A stretch of DNA of 64,000 bases from Pieris napi (lineage: Eukaryota > Arthropoda > Insecta > Lepidoptera > Pieridae). Shown in pieces: positions 54,901 through 64,000 of the stretch. The notes beneath the pieces are model-generated. The model made no database searches. It was not told the origin of the DNA and worked only from the letters and a program-made list of their open reading frames with translations. Every line of letters begins with the position of its first letter. Position 1 is the first letter of the stretch. The position numbers and the translations under genes were made by a program. The stretch is from contig NC_062259.1 in NCBI RefSeq assembly GCF_905475465.1, positions 10,054,501 through 10,118,500 on the forward strand, written 5' to 3'.

Positions 54901-57660
54901 CTGTAAAGAAAATAGACGAAGAAATGTGAGCGCCCCATTACCCAAATTGGAGTTGCAGTACTACTATATTATACCATCTTCATTCTAGACATTAGTGAAA
55001 ATTGCAATAAATTCTGTGGAGTAGTTTTTGAGATTATCGCGAATATAATAAAAGCGACGAAGGACTTATTTTAACTCTTGTCTTTTATCTCTTACCGTTA
55101 AGGCAGCGTTTTCAAGAAACGTTTTCATTCGCCCGATTTTCTCTAAAAAGCCGGCTCCCGTAAAATTCTTTAAACATAAATGGTGTTGAAGCAAGATTTC
55201 CTCTCGAGCGAACCTTCAAACACTCTTGATATATTCTTTGATTTAAAGCGAAACGGATTTGAATATTAAACCACAGATAGTTTGTGAAATATTTTACCCA
55301 CACAAAACATTAAATAGATGTTAGATTAAGGTAAGCTGTTTTCTTTAAAATGCGAGAAAGAAATTCTATTAAAAATAAAATACGTTTAAACTAAAACACA
55401 GTTATAAACGAGTCGCAATTTGCTATTGTGTGTGTCCCGTTTACGCTTATGTTATTATTTTAGGTTATAAAAATTAACTTAATTGATGCTAACGATACCT
55501 TTATGATAAGAAACCGTATGAACTTGCCACGTGTTTAGGATGCTTTAATTTCTCAACAAAAACATAATAATTGGATAAGCACAGATGTTGGTACAATATA
55601 AACAAAAATTTTGAGTGCAACTAAAATAAATTTCCTTCATACCTGAGAAGGTATATGTACCTATAAATATACATGGTGTTTATCATTTTAACGCATTGTA
55701 ATGTCTAACAAGTCCGTACCATACACCGTTTACACGTTTTTCAAACCCGTTAAAGTTCCACAAACATTACTATCTTTAGAAAATCTTGTCCAAATAGTTG
55801 ACGAAATAACAAGATTTGTTCTTGTTCCAAGAACGAGTTGAGTATATTTTATGAGAACGACGTTTACAATATGTATAATTAGAAAAATAATGTATAGCTC
55901 TGTGATGTATTATATTCAAATTTGTTAGTGAAAATAGCAATAAAATTCGCGTTGATAAACCAATTTCAACAAGGCTGGGCGCCGTATATTTTGCTGTGAA
56001 CCGATTTCAGTTACATCAACCAATCAGCTCGGAGATGAGCTCGGTACGTATAGCTGCGTACTTATAAACCTACTATAGTGTACAAGCTTTAACGTATCCA
56101 AATTTTTGATTAATATTCGAACGATAGGAGGGCAATTCTCCTAATATAATGATGCATCAATCAAGTTGCAATGTCGCTACAATGAAGTTTAATTTTGTGC
56201 GCATGTTAATATTCTCTTATATTTCAAGCATATAGAATCACGCGAACTTATAGCGAAAACAAAATTTGACGTTTTTTTTTAATGTTACACGTGAATTGAC
56301 TTACATTCAGCGCGATATTTACAGTATCACTAAAAGTGTTACTGTGATATTTTCTAACAAATAAATCAGCTTTCGTAACTGCATAATACGGTTCTGGGCG
56401 CATATATACCCTTAATACTCTGATAACTAGCATTCTAACACGAAAATTAGTAATTGGGCCTTCGACGTATTTACGTGGAAATAGACCTTGTTATTTCTCA
56501 CATCCTCGTTTGCAAAGGTAAAATGAGAGATGCTACTTAGAATACATTCTTTGACAGCGTTACATATTTTGCAAACAGAGAGTCTTGAGCCAGGCGCGCG
56601 ACTCTCAACCTTGAGGGTCTGCCTTCAAACTCCAACTCTGCAATAATGGACTGGTCTATGTGTGAAATACTCTTTTCGTTCTGACGGACTTTCATAAAAG
56701 AAAAACTATTAAGCATAAAAGCTGAATCGGTGGAATTGTACTATTTTGCCTTTACTGCTTTCCTCTCTGTGACGTCTGTGATGAAGAAATTCTTACTTCC
56801 CTACGTTAATAATACTCGTATGAAACTCAAGCGATAACCAAAAGAGTATACAGTACATATACGTATGAATATGATTTCAGTACTCATACAAAAACCTACA
56901 CGAGTATATCCTATCATTTAACCACAATTGATCAATTCCATTAAAAACACGAACAAAATGTAGATTGCTACATAAAATTTTCGCAAAAGATATTTTTGTA
57001 TGGGTTCTAGTAAAGTGCTCTTTCTAAATAATCATTTATCTTTTCAAACCAAAGCCGTGGGTTGATAATTTAATATAAAATTCAATATAAATCCACCGCA
57101 GCTTTGAAATATTTTTTATCAGATCGTGAGCACGGTGAGCGTCACAGGATTAAAATATAAAACTTGTAAGGCCTTAATCGATGTACAAATAATTCCTATT
57201 TTTGTTATCATGAATTAAACATCTGCGATGATTCGTTTCTAAAGAAAAAATACAACGTAAGGAAGAATTTTAAGTGTGTATAGTTTTTATTTTTTCTTAT
57301 GTAATTTTTAGATTAGATTAGGTTTTAATGGATTTTTTGAAGATTTATATACTCGTATGATAACTACAACTTCATAGACGTCACACTTTTCTGACAGATT
57401 TGAAATCAAAATTATTAGAACTGGTCCAAAATGTTTTTTTGTTATAGTTATAAATTGCGATGATTTTTGAATTTGAATTATTAAAAATCCCGATGCCAAT
57501 CTGAGGGTAATACGATTCACCGAAGGGTCATCCAGTATTGTGCTGGATAGAGTCAGATTCGCTAGAACATAATATTATTCTCGTAGTAGTACTTACAAAT
57601 GTCAAGAGCGGGCAGGCAGCAAGCACGAGCGAGGAGCAACAATGCTACCCATGGAACCAT
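24977..57660 (-). CDS. Ddr: Discoidin domain receptor tyrosine kinase (14 coding exons)
   Basis: Single-pass receptor tyrosine kinase of the DDR family; vertebrate members bind collagen. Coding exons: 57597-57660, 43141-43246, 35170-35401, 34625-34772, 32550-32845, 31715-31922, 30588-31043, 29429-29601, 28800-28922, 27897-28006, 26616-26734, 26167-26299, 25670-25916, 24977-25165. All are GT-AG and in phase, giving 867 residues (human DDR2 has 855). Signal peptide 1-18 (MVPWVALLLLARACCLPA). Discoidin domain about 24-183, from CIAPLGMESG to CMRVELYGCYW. Discoidin-like domain about 184-350. Membrane helix about 392-415. Kinase about 584-865 with VAVK (K628), HRDLAARN (D719) and DFG (D737). The Gly loop reads AEGAFG and the alpha-C acid is Asp645 rather than Glu. 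The last exon ends KCLALTT-stop; a gtaagt at 25011-25016 could splice it differently. Confidence 0.93.
27290..27350. repeat. Short imperfect inverted repeat, copy 2
   Basis: Related to the block at 23335-23390 by its two ends; it lies in a DDR intron. Confidence 0.35.
29190..29380 (-). mobile_element. Truncated SINE
   Basis: The minus-strand copy resembles the fuller SINE at 52831-53089: the blocks GGTGAAGGATGTCAGAAAAC, CATGCC and GAGGCCCTGACC are shared. The tRNA-like head is missing. It lies in the DDR intron between exons 8 and 9. Confidence 0.6.
31225..31400 (+). mobile_element. SINE copy
   Basis: The plus strand carries a B box (GGTTCAAACCCC) followed by GCTGTGCACCAATGGA and AAAGGAAAACATCGTAAGAA, the same order as in the SINE at 52831-53089. 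It is diverged and lies in the DDR intron between exons 6 and 7. Confidence 0.65.
32045..32370 (-). mobile_element. Non-autonomous Helitron-like element
   Basis: The minus-strand 3' end is CGGTCAGCTAG followed by T. The 5' portion includes AATTCTCGTGTCGCGGTG and the AAACGGCTTGACCGATTC block, shared with other copies here. The 5' boundary is approximate. It lies in the DDR intron between exons 5 and 6. Confidence 0.55.
34316..34536 (-). mobile_element. Non-autonomous Helitron-like element
   Basis: Minus strand starts TCTTTATATATATAATTC after A and ends GGTCCACTAG before T. It contains a 'gaccgattttgatgaa' block related to the other copies. It lies directly downstream of DDR exon 4, within 100 bp of its splice donor. 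Confidence 0.5.
35402..43140 (-). other. DDR intron 2 (about 7.7 kb)
   Basis: Separates the coding exons 43141-43246 and 35170-35401. No exon is visible in either strand. It contains a TCAC/AAGC simple-sequence patch at about 35767-35840 and the MITE at 38412-39014. Confidence 0.7.
38412..39014. mobile_element. 603-bp MITE with TTA target duplication
   Basis: The ends GGCCGTTTCTCCACTGCTCC and the inverse GGAGCAGTGGAGAAAGGGCC are flanked by TTA at 38409-38411 and 39015-39017. A TTA duplication points to PIF/Harbinger-type mobilisation. A central hairpin (CGGTCCAAGTATATCC / GGATATACTTGGACCG) lies at 38559-38596. The interior is non-coding. Confidence 0.8.
43893..44260 (+). mobile_element. Non-autonomous Helitron-like element
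   Basis: Starts TCTTAATATATATAAATAAC and ends TTGCCCGGTCTGCTAG followed by T, fitting TC...CTRR. The block ACTATCGAACCGATTTCAAT near the 5' end is shared in sense with other family members. No protein is encoded. Confidence 0.55.
44991..45381. mobile_element. G-rich MITE with ends GGGGGCGTCCATAAATTACG
   Basis: The ends GGGGGCGTCCATAAATTACG (from 44993) and the inverse CGTAATTTATGGACGCCCCC (to 45378) are perfectly inverted over 20 bases and continue into GTGAGGTG/CACCTCAC. TAA lies on both sides. The interior has G-runs in the left half and again near the right end. It is non-coding. Confidence 0.8.
46870..47100. repeat. Possible decayed C-rich repeat
   Basis: CCCGCCCCCCATGTAACGCG at the left and CGTTACGTAATACTTGAACG at the right, with a C-run before the latter, suggest an old mobile fragment. 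No clean inverted ends are visible. Confidence 0.25.
49477..49640. mobile_element. 164-bp MITE with TAA target duplication
   Basis: The ends AGGCCGATTTACATTATC and the inverse GATAATGTAAATCGGCCT extend inward through TAGTGTTTAGGAGAGTGCT with one indel. TAA at 49474-49476 and 49641-49643 is a likely duplication. A damaged second copy is at 14486-14607. No protein is encoded. Confidence 0.85.
52831..53089 (-). mobile_element. tRNA-headed SINE, nearly full length
   Basis: On the minus strand it begins GAGCAGTGTCGGCCTAGTGG (A box TAGTGGCTAG) and carries the B box GGTTCGATTCC. It then runs through TGTGCACCAATGGACTTTC, GAAGGAAAACATCGTGAGG, CAGGCACAGGAGGCTGAACA and GATCCAGAAATCTGAGGCCC. This is the best copy of the family in this window. 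Confidence 0.75.
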
Positions 57661-57669
57661 CTCGACCGC

Positions 57670-57693
57670 TTACTTTACCATCTCTTCTGACAT
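57670..57693 (-). promoter_or_regulatory. Upstream open reading frame in the DDR leader
   Basis: A 7-codon frame (MSEEMVK-stop) ends 9 bp before the DDR start codon, within the same exon. The exon itself starts at 57700 after a strong acceptor (a T-rich tract then GTTTCAG), so an upstream non-coding first exon is likely. Such a frame could reduce translation of the receptor; that is inference. Confidence 0.55.
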
Positions 57694-58715
57694 TTTGATT
57701 CTGAAACAAAAAAAAAATTTAACTCAGGATTCAGGACCCGATTTTATATTCGGTTTAAATTTCTTTGTGTAAATTACCCGCTAACCAATTACTTGTGCTA
57801 TATAACATTTGTCTTTCAGAAAACATATTTTAATTTTTTTTCGATATTACTCCCAAAATTACATTATATTAAATAATACATTAATTTTAACTCGATATTG
57901 CTATACAAACATAAATTATTTATTAAAGCACCAGTGCTTACAAGATAAGCCTTGTACAAGTATTGGGCTAACGTTGCAAGCGAGGCATAGCTGCCAAAAT
58001 TATGTGTTTGCTGTACGCTAGGAATACAGGTTCTAGGTAACAACGAAATGTACACAAGAATCATTCACTGGAACAAATTAAAGGCTTTAAATAAACCTTC
58101 GTTGATTTATATTGACACATTTTAGTGTGACAGTAAAGAAGGAATATTGATAATAATCTACTTGCATAAGAAAAACTCTGAATGATATTTGAAATAATAC
58201 CCCATGAAAAACAATCGTGTGTTTGAACCACGCGGCAGTTCTGACGGGATTCCTCATTATTTTTGTGAATAACAATGAGTGTTTGATTTATTTACATCTT
58301 AGCATCTACTGACTTGTGAATTAAACTATGTAGTGTTTGCTTCAAAACATAGGTTTTAACTACTACAACTAAACATTACGAACACATAATCGTGGTACGA
58401 CATTAGCTATATTTTTTACATCCAACCCGGATACTAAACTAGGGTATTCACTTAAATAAGCTTAATATGATTACATATACAAAATAATACTAACGCTAGA
58501 AATGAAAACAAAGACCGCATGACAATGGCTACCTCGCAACAAAAGGAAAGATGTTTTTAAAAATATGTTGCCCAGAGGGATCTAATTGGAATAGTTGAAC
58601 AGACAGAACAGACTTTAGTAATACATATATTTGGGTTGTCAGTCTTTTTACTCAGACTACTGTCACGTACAGGTCACGTGAATAACTAGACACTATCCAG
58701 ATAGAAGGATCTAAA

Positions 58716-58753
58716 AGAGAAAAGAAAAATATATATATATTTTTCTTTTCTCT
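58716..58753. repeat. Perfect 38-bp palindrome
   Basis: AGAGAAAAGAAAAATATATA runs straight into its inverse. It is an AT-rich cruciform-capable sequence; no function is implied. Confidence 0.6.
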
Positions 58754-59129
58754 ATTATATATAACAATGAGTTATGTAAAACGAACTTTAAATGTTATTT
58801 TGAAGAATATTTAATAATGCTGTGAATAATAAATATATACAAGTATTCCTCAATCATAATTTAATCTTATCATACACAAGTAAGCGATAATAATAATTTG
58901 TAATTAGCTACAAAAATGTTATCAGTTGTATGGCATACACTTTTGTGAACAGTTAAATTAAATCTGAGATGATTTCTACATTTCTTTATGAACAGTATAG
59001 TAATATAATTTTCATTTTCAACACAGTTGATACTTAATATTATTATATGTTTCTAAAAAAATATGAATTGTATAAGAAAAATGGCAAAAAATTATATTTT
59101 CATTAACAAGGCCCTGCAGAATCAATGAT

Positions 59130-59340
59130 AATTTATTTGAGACTCGTGTCAGTCTGACATTGAACAATTGTGGTACTTTTTGTTTTGGCTTTGTCGAGAT
59201 AGTATATATATCACCAAAAGCCAGTGAATTAGCATCACTTTCATCTTTGTTGCCTGTATTTCTTGTTCTGATAAGCATTCTGTACCTGATACAATCTGGC
59301 AACACAACTTTTGGATCTAAGTCATTATGCTTTCCATCCC
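59130..59340 (-). pseudogene. Unassigned coding-like fragment
   Basis: The minus strand reads RVRYRDGKHNDLDPKVVLPD through a charged stretch ending near QLFNVRLTRVSNK. The composition looks protein-like rather than AT noise. It lacks an upstream ATG: a stop (TAA) lies directly before it, though AG dinucleotides there could be splice acceptors. It may be a single exon of an unseen gene or a retrocopy fragment. I do not recognise the family. Confidence 0.3.
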
Positions 59341-62049
59341 TGTACCTAACTCTCAACGGTTAAGTCAACAAGCGTGACTCCCAGATTAAACATTATTAGC
59401 TTCTATTAAGAATTTCATACTAATTATAATTTGATAGTTATAGTAATTAGATATTTGGCCTCTCTTTATTGATTCACATTTAAAATGTATCTTTAATTTA
59501 AATAATAAAAATATAAGTTACAATGGCAATTACATAAAAATATTTATTAGATAATTACATCCTGAAATTATGAATTAATTGGTATTTGACCTATTTGTAT
59601 TATGTCATAAACAATGGATGGATTTATTTTAATCTGGCTTTCTTCACTTTTTCTAATATTTAAGGTGCATTTGAACAATAAGTAATTAAGTACATTAAAT
59701 AATAATTATAAATAATTGTTAGATGTAACAACATTGTCATGTCAATAAGTCACTTACATTAATGAAATTTAAGGATTAAATTAATGTTATTTATAAGTTT
59801 CATAAAAAAAATTAGAAGTACATATGTTTGTTTTTTTGCATCTACAAAACATGAAATTTAATATAATATTTCTTCTGAGCAATATAACTTTCATATATAT
59901 AAATAATAATTTCTTTTAATGTATGTCAATTGTATATTTTAATTCAATATATAATAGGTATAAATTTAATAAACTAAAAAAAAATGTGGACTATATTAGA
60001 TATTTATCAATTTGTAAACAATAATATTATGTATATGATTTTTACTTATTGCTAGTTCGTTTATAGCTTCGTAAACAAAAAAGAAGTAATAGATATTATG
60101 TACTCAAAGTATAAGATATAAATGGTACATATCTATCAACGAGTGAGGCAAAGCAACAGAGGGGCCATTCAGCGCTATCTTTCAATACTAATTTATTTAC
60201 GTTTATCCAAGTACGTTTTGTAACAAAGGGCTTCTCAAATATTAATATTAGGGATAGTGATAATTCCCTCAAGTAGTGTACATACCGAAACTATATCTAG
60301 CAAGACAGTAATATAACGTTAGACTCACCTTACGCCAGGTACATAGGTGAAACCCGGTAACATGGGGAGTAAATTAGCATAACTTTGTCCTTACACTGTC
60401 AGAATAACAATCCCAAACCATACTTGTATAACACTTATCGTCTTACTGCCACTGTTGATTGTCCGTATTTTAACATTTTGAATGCATGTTTATTTACCAT
60501 GCAGATATTTTTAATACAAAAATGCTAAATACGCAAACATTAAACAGATTTTACCAATCGACCTCAGCACTAAGTAACTCGCTCACTCAGCAATCGGTAC
60601 TATGCAGAATGCTGAATTGCTGAAGGCAATTCCATAGAGTAAACTTACTAATACTGTAGCGGAAAGAAGCGAGTATAGATATATCATATATACGTTCATA
60701 ACTCTGTTACTCTATGGTAAAAAACTATTATATATGACAGAGCGTAAACCAATCACGTTCCTCGCAATTATTATTTGTGGTTGCTATCACAAAAGCATAG
60801 ACTACCCGACTTATTAAATAAACATAATTAATTTTATTTTTGCTATCATGATATGAATTATAAATATATCAAACTTTTAAATAGTATATTTTCATGGTAA
60901 AAAAAAATATAAAACAATTCGTCGCAAATAATGTATTATTTTAGAAAAAAAAATTGAGTCAGCCTTTTTTTAGAACGCAGCGTGTACACTGTACGCAGCA
61001 TTCGCAACGGAAGCTGTCAATAAGGTAACTTTTTCTACCCTTTTTGTAACATTTCTTATGGATGCTTCGATCCTATCAGTAGTATGTTATATAGCTTATT
61101 GCTATCATCGATTAAAGGACGACCCAACACACTATTTGTTTTTTTAATTCGAGCCAACGGTTCCTAAGATTTATTCAACCAAACAAAGAACCTTTTCAGT
61201 TTTATAATATCTGTATAGACACATCTATACTAGGCACATGCAGTCAAACTTTTGTAAGTTTACACTTTTTAAGAAAAACTGTTTTAACTACAATAATTTA
61301 CACGTATACGTAGCTTGTATGTTGAAATTAACAAAATATTTACGTTATTATAAAATCATTTGAAGCATTAAGAGAAACTGTGCACGCTACTGCTTTAATA
61401 TACCCAGTTTCGTACTTTTGAAAAAGACGGAACATTTTCTTCTTAAAAGGCCAACTTAGCATCTGCTACGTTTTTCCTCAAATAGGAAGGAAATTTGTCA
61501 GTATGGTAACTCTGAAAAAAATTGCAGAGGCCTAAATCAAGGGAGTTTTATCTGTTACATAGTTAACCTAATCTGTACACACTGTATATTATTATCTTTA
61601 TGGATAGAGTTTCCTTGATCCGATTTGGTGAATCGTCAACAACTGCATCCGATCGGAAGATGGTGAGGACGAGATCTTTAAAAAACCGTTCCAAAGTGTT
61701 AAAAGCTAATTAGATTACATTTAAATATTAATATTTTTCATTTATTTCAAATAAGAGTTGGCCTTAATGTTCCATTTTTATTCTTAGGTAGTTCCTACAT
61801 TATATTCTGCAAAATATTAAATCCGGTCGTATCTTATGTCTAAGGGATGCTATGATCCGATCCGATCTTTTCTTCAAAAATATCGTCACATCCCTAAACT
61901 TAGATATATCTACATTTTACTACCTACAAGTGCAAAATATAGTTAACAAATTTTACTGCCATAGTACGGAGCACGTACCTATTCCTAAATTATTATTAAT
62001 TTCTCTACATAGAAGTGACCTACGCTCAAGAAATTATAATATTACAAAT

Positions 62050-63811
62050 ATGGCAAACATAGCAGCTAAACGTGTGAAAAGAGAAATTAAAGAAGTAGTG
62101 AAAGGTGGAGAGGTATGTTTGTTTTAAGTTTATTTTGTGTCAATTGTTTTAACCATTTTGCATTGTGGATTTAGCTAAAGAAGGGTCATTACTTTTAATA
62201 AAAAATGCTTAATTTGGATAGACTGTGCTCGCGAAATAAGAATATATACAAAGAAATGTAATAAAAAAACTTCATGATTCAGCATATTCTTTATTATTTT
62301 CATGACACTACTACAATTTTATATACCCTCATGTTGATCATTCAATTGAATGTTATTAATATGGTCATTCATAAAACAAAGCCTAACTTACAACAATTCT
62401 TAGCACATAAAAGTGAAGCCTAACAAAGCATAATAATCATTTAATTGTCAAGTTTAATAAGTAAGTCTTTACAAATTAATACTAAATAAATATAGGATAC
62501 CAGGGTTAAATTATCTCAATTTAAAGGGTAATTATTTGTACATACTAATGCTATAGCTTTTTTTATTGAAACTTTGGTTAAGCTTTTTATTTTAAAAATA
62601 TGCAGTTACTGTATTAACTAATAAGTTATTACAGTTAAGTATATTAATTTGTTATAGTTATTACTAATAATTAATATAATGTGTTCAAATTTAAAAGTAA
62701 ACCTTAATATGTTATTCACAGTTATACTTGGAACTTCTTACATAAATTTGTCTCTGTAATACTTAATAATCATTTTATATACCAATCAATATGCAACATG
62801 GTAGCTGCAATAAATTAATGTTAGAGTTCAATTAGTTTAATGTGGAAGGTTTGTATTGGTTTTGCTTTACACTTTTATAAAAAAGTTGTAGGCATTAATG
62901 CAGATCCAGAGATTCAAAACTTAAACTGTAGTGGTTCTTTTTTAAATAATTAATGTACCAGTAATTTAAAAAATAGTCAAGGTAAACAGGGCTTTGATTG
63001 ACTTAATGATATTTATGTTAATATGTTTGAATTTTTAGTAAATGTAAATGTTAAAATTTGAATTGTGTTCTCCAGATGTGAACTTTGTATTGCTAATGAA
63101 CATCTCAACCCTATATTGGCATAAGTCTTAAAAACTAGTTATCAACCACTCATACTGTGTAATAAGTGGTGTCTCAAGCAATATTAAAATTAAAACCTTT
63201 ATTAATGAGAAAAAAATAAAAAAATGGAATGATTTGGATTTTATGGGTCTAGAAGCTTAAGATACTTCTCCATGGCCACTTATAATATGATTGCTTGATG
63301 CCGAAAGCTTGCAACAACACATACACGGGACTCGCTATTGTTCATAGCAACAAAAGCCCTGTCTACTTTCCTCTATAAGCTTAAGATACTGCATTTATAT
63401 TGATAACTTTTGAATTGAGGTGTAGAAGCTATGCATGTATATATTAACCCTTATTTTTCATCACTGTGGTAGTACAAGGTACCTAGTTGCACTATGAAAA
63501 TAATAAATGTGATAAAGAATTCTTAAAATAATTTAGGCTTAAAGTATGTTTAAGAATAAGACTTACAGTTCATTAAATTACCAAATAATGGCACCTAAAA
63601 GAGTAACTGTTTTTTGTATTTATATCATAGAATGGCTATTGTACATTTGTCCCTCTACAATTTTCAGGGTTCATTGAAATTAGAAGTTGTAAGTAATAGT
63701 TGGACAGATTTACTTGGAGAAATCACTGGTCCACCTGATACACCATATGAAGGTGGGATTTTCAAACTAGAGATCAAAATCCCAGAAACATATCCATTTA
63801 CTCCACCAAAG
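62050..63811 (+). CDS. Ube2k: UBE2K-type ubiquitin-conjugating enzyme E2 (5' part, cut by window end)
   Basis: Class II E2 enzyme; human UBE2K builds K48-linked ubiquitin chains. Exons seen: 62050-62112 (MANIAAKRVKREIKEVVKGG, then E) and 63668-63811 (48 codons), joined in phase 0; a gtatgt donor follows at 63812. The first exon matches the family N-terminus MANIA..R.KRE.KEV. The second carries GEITGPPDTPYEGG and LEIKIPETYPFTPPK, the conserved strand before the active-site region. The active-site Cys and the C-terminal UBA domain lie beyond the window. Relative to human UBE2K, about 3 residues are missing at the exon 1/2 junction. In the family this region is tolerant, but a skipped microexon is possible. 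The first ATG in frame is at 62050; the upstream in-frame ATG at 61852 would add a non-homologous extension and is not preferred. Confidence 0.88.
62113..63667 (+). other. UBE2K intron 1
   Basis: AT-rich intron with donor gtatgt and acceptor ttttcag. No repeat or exon is recognised within it. Confidence 0.6.
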
Positions 63812-64000
63812 GTATGTTTAACATGTTTAATACAATATTTGTAATGACTTAACATACTACATGTATTTTATAAGTTTAGTTTAGTTTTAGTACACAATTT
63901 TATTAGTTTCTTGTCGTAGGCCTCGTGTTAGAATTAATTTATTACATCTTTACTAAGACAATATAGAATCATAGCTAATATGATTGAATGTATTGAAATG
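63812..64000 (+). other. Start of UBE2K intron 2
   Basis: Begins with the donor gtatgt. No further exon is reached before the window ends. Confidence 0.6.

Larger units (their letters stand above)
43247..57596 (-). other. DDR intron 1 (about 14.4 kb)
   Basis: Separates the signal-peptide exon from the first discoidin exon. No convincing coding exon is visible on either strand. It contains a Helitron-like element (43893), a G-rich MITE (44991), a MITE (49477) and a SINE (52831). Long first introns often carry enhancers, but I cannot see specific sites. Confidence 0.7.
57701..62049. other. Divergent region between DDR and UBE2K
   Basis: Must contain the first non-coding exon and promoter of DDR (minus) and the promoter of the UBE2K-type gene (plus). 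Very AT-rich. It includes a perfect 38-bp palindrome at 58716-58753 and an unassigned coding-like frame at 59130-59340. Confidence 0.45.

Noticed and set aside
61852..62049. Upstream in-frame ATG extending the UBE2K protein
   Set aside because: The extension is AT-rich and unlike the family; the ATG at 62050 matches the conserved MANIA start.
1..64000. CRISPR arrays, operons or defence systems
   Set aside because: The window is intron-bearing animal DNA; no regularly spaced repeats or bacterial gene clusters are present.

Overview
This is a stretch of animal nuclear genome, almost certainly from a moth or butterfly. It is AT-rich, its genes are split by GT-AG introns, and its repeats match dispersed families I associate with Lepidoptera: Helitron-like elements ending in CTAG, tRNA-headed SINEs and many short foldback elements. 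No bacterial features are present (no operons, ribosome binding sites or CRISPR arrays).

Layout from left to right. (1) 107-1236 is a TTAA-flanked foldback element. (2) 1467-10740 (+) is a 14-exon gene for the nuclear exosome exonuclease Rrp6/EXOSC10. Every exon joins in phase to a 678-residue protein. Its introns hold Helitron-like pieces, a MITE and a near-perfect 107-bp-arm hairpin. (3) 11122-14707 is a 3.6 kb DNA transposon with its own inverted ends. It carries a frameshifted minus-strand protein with RNase H-fold-like motifs, plus a nested SINE and a nested MITE. (4) 15690-17330 is a decayed LINE split by a 390-bp Helitron, followed by an 843-bp TA-flanked MITE. (5) 18694-21238 (-) is a three-exon gene for an unrecognised secreted protein of about 305 residues. 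(6) 24977-57660 (-) is a discoidin-domain receptor tyrosine kinase (DDR). Its 14 coding exons give 867 residues with signal peptide, discoidin domain, discoidin-like domain, one membrane helix and a C-terminal kinase. Introns of about 7.7 kb and 14.4 kb occupy most of 35-57 kb. (7) 62050 to the right edge (+) holds the first two coding exons of a UBE2K-type ubiquitin-conjugating enzyme. It is divergent from the DDR gene and cut by the window end.

The three recognised genes are unrelated in function: RNA decay, collagen/adhesion signalling and ubiquitin conjugation. They look like ordinary chromosomal neighbours. The accessory content is transposable elements. The most novel items are the 3.6 kb transposon with an uncharacterised transposase-like protein, the long hairpin in an Rrp6 intron, the orphan secreted protein, and substitutions at two normally conserved ATP-site positions in the DDR kinase. 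I did not find a defence or biosynthetic system.
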